From assembly GCA_041879295.1 (NCBI GenBank), contig CP047152.1, positions 3,291,501 through 3,355,500 of the forward strand: 64,000 nucleotides of DNA. Reading direction: 5' to 3'. This DNA is from Pseudomonas putida (GTDB lineage Bacteria > Pseudomonadota > Gammaproteobacteria > Pseudomonadales > Pseudomonadaceae). The position numbers and the translations under genes were made by a program. The notes under the pieces were generated by a model. It had not been told where the DNA came from. It saw only the letters and a list, made by a program, of their open reading frames with translations, and ran no database searches. This document shows positions 63,747-64,000 of the stretch, piece by piece (the stretch's first letter is position 1; each line of letters begins with the position of its first letter).

Positions 63747-64000
63747 GCGATGTGTCACTGACGCGCTTTTTGCAGGCGCAGCCGTGTGCTGCGAAGAGGC
63801 CGGTGCAGGCTAACGAATCTGTACTCACTGACCTCTTCGCAGCATCAGCCCGTTCCAGAAGCGATTGCAGACATCGTCTTGTGCCCGCGAAGGGTTCTCA
63901 AACGCTGAAAAACCATGGCTAATCCGACGAAAAACCGGCACAACTGATAGTCATTCGCCATTACATTGGTTCTCGGGAGCCCTCCCGCAAGGGTAGAATG
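63747..64000. other. Right-edge intergenic region with 13-bp inverted repeat
   Basis: TGCTGCGAAGAGG (63787-63799) and CCTCTTCGCAGCA (63832-63844) form a perfect inverted repeat with a 32-nt loop, perhaps terminating the acyl-CoA operon. GATAGTCATTCGCCATTAC (63946-63964) weakly resembles a Fur box. No gene start can be confirmed before the edge. Confidence 0.5.

Noticed and set aside
63946..63964. Fur-box-like GATAGTCATTCGCCATTAC near the right edge
   Set aside because: Only about half the positions of the 19-bp consensus match and the downstream gene is outside the window; kept only as a remark.

Overview
The window is GC-rich chromosomal DNA from a Pseudomonas of the P. putida group. The evidence is the GC-biased codon use of that group, REP elements of the P. 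putida type (GCGGG...CCCGCTCC(C/T)ACAG), the CrcY small RNA beside mvaB, and a gene order that I recall as close to the KT2440 stretch holding cobN, ilvE, pobA, mvaB and emrAB. I see no rRNA, tRNA, CRISPR array, phage or complete insertion sequence. Most of the region reads as core and niche metabolism with many LysR, AraC, TetR and MerR regulators.

Layout. 1-4.0 kb: the 5' part of a giant MnxG/McoA-type multicopper oxidase, running off the left edge. 4.3-7.6 kb: a valine-type acyl-CoA pair (3-hydroxyisobutyryl-CoA hydrolase and acyl-CoA dehydrogenase) and a LysR regulator. 7.7-11.4 kb: a small exported protein, trmK, a RidA protein and rlhA, then a tandem REP array. 11.8-13.7 kb: a sigma-54 activator and a small unknown protein. 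13.8-20.7 kb: a B12-riboswitch-led cobalt operon, cobW-cobN-chlI/D. 20.7-25.7 kb: a collapsed glyoxalase gene, an ABC-F protein, ilvE, and a divergent PACE efflux/LysR pair. 26-32.9 kb: envelope proteins, transporters and regulators, with a 154-bp MITE at 28.6 kb. 33-36.5 kb: a sulfonate-type binding protein with an FMN monooxygenase, then a ureidoglycine aminohydrolase-like cupin protein. 37-43.9 kb: LysR-ggt, pobA with its AraC regulator, and MerR-mvaB. 44.1-44.5 kb: CrcY. 44.5-52.9 kb: mgtC-like, ccoG, a MocR regulator, two tandem hybrid histidine kinases and an SDR. 53-54.6 kb: a 1.6-kb noncoding array of alternating inverted and direct repeats with microsatellites. 54.6-63.7 kb: emrRAB, a FixJ-type two-component pair and a divergent acyl-CoA ligase/dehydrogenase operon.

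The most striking element is in the cobalt operon. The ATPase (ChlI-like) frame and the von Willebrand A (ChlD C-terminal) frame are joined by a complete dnaX-like -1 frameshift cassette: an SD-like GAGGTG, an A AAA AAG slippery heptamer, a 6-nt spacer containing the zero-frame stop, and a 9-bp stem-loop. One gene can therefore supply both the small (340 aa) and medium (about 563 aa) chelatase subunits, and CobN supplies the large one. The riboswitch in front of cobW puts the operon under B12 feedback.

Several intergenic regions carry perfect inverted repeats that look like operators: before the HIBCH gene, between pobA and its regulator, before MerR-mvaB, and before emrR. CrcY carries a textbook -24/-12 promoter and six AAYAANAA Hfq/Crc decoy motifs. 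It would tie the pobA, mvaB and acyl-CoA catabolic genes nearby to global carbon catabolite repression. Family assignments come from reading the proteins by eye; no database search was run.
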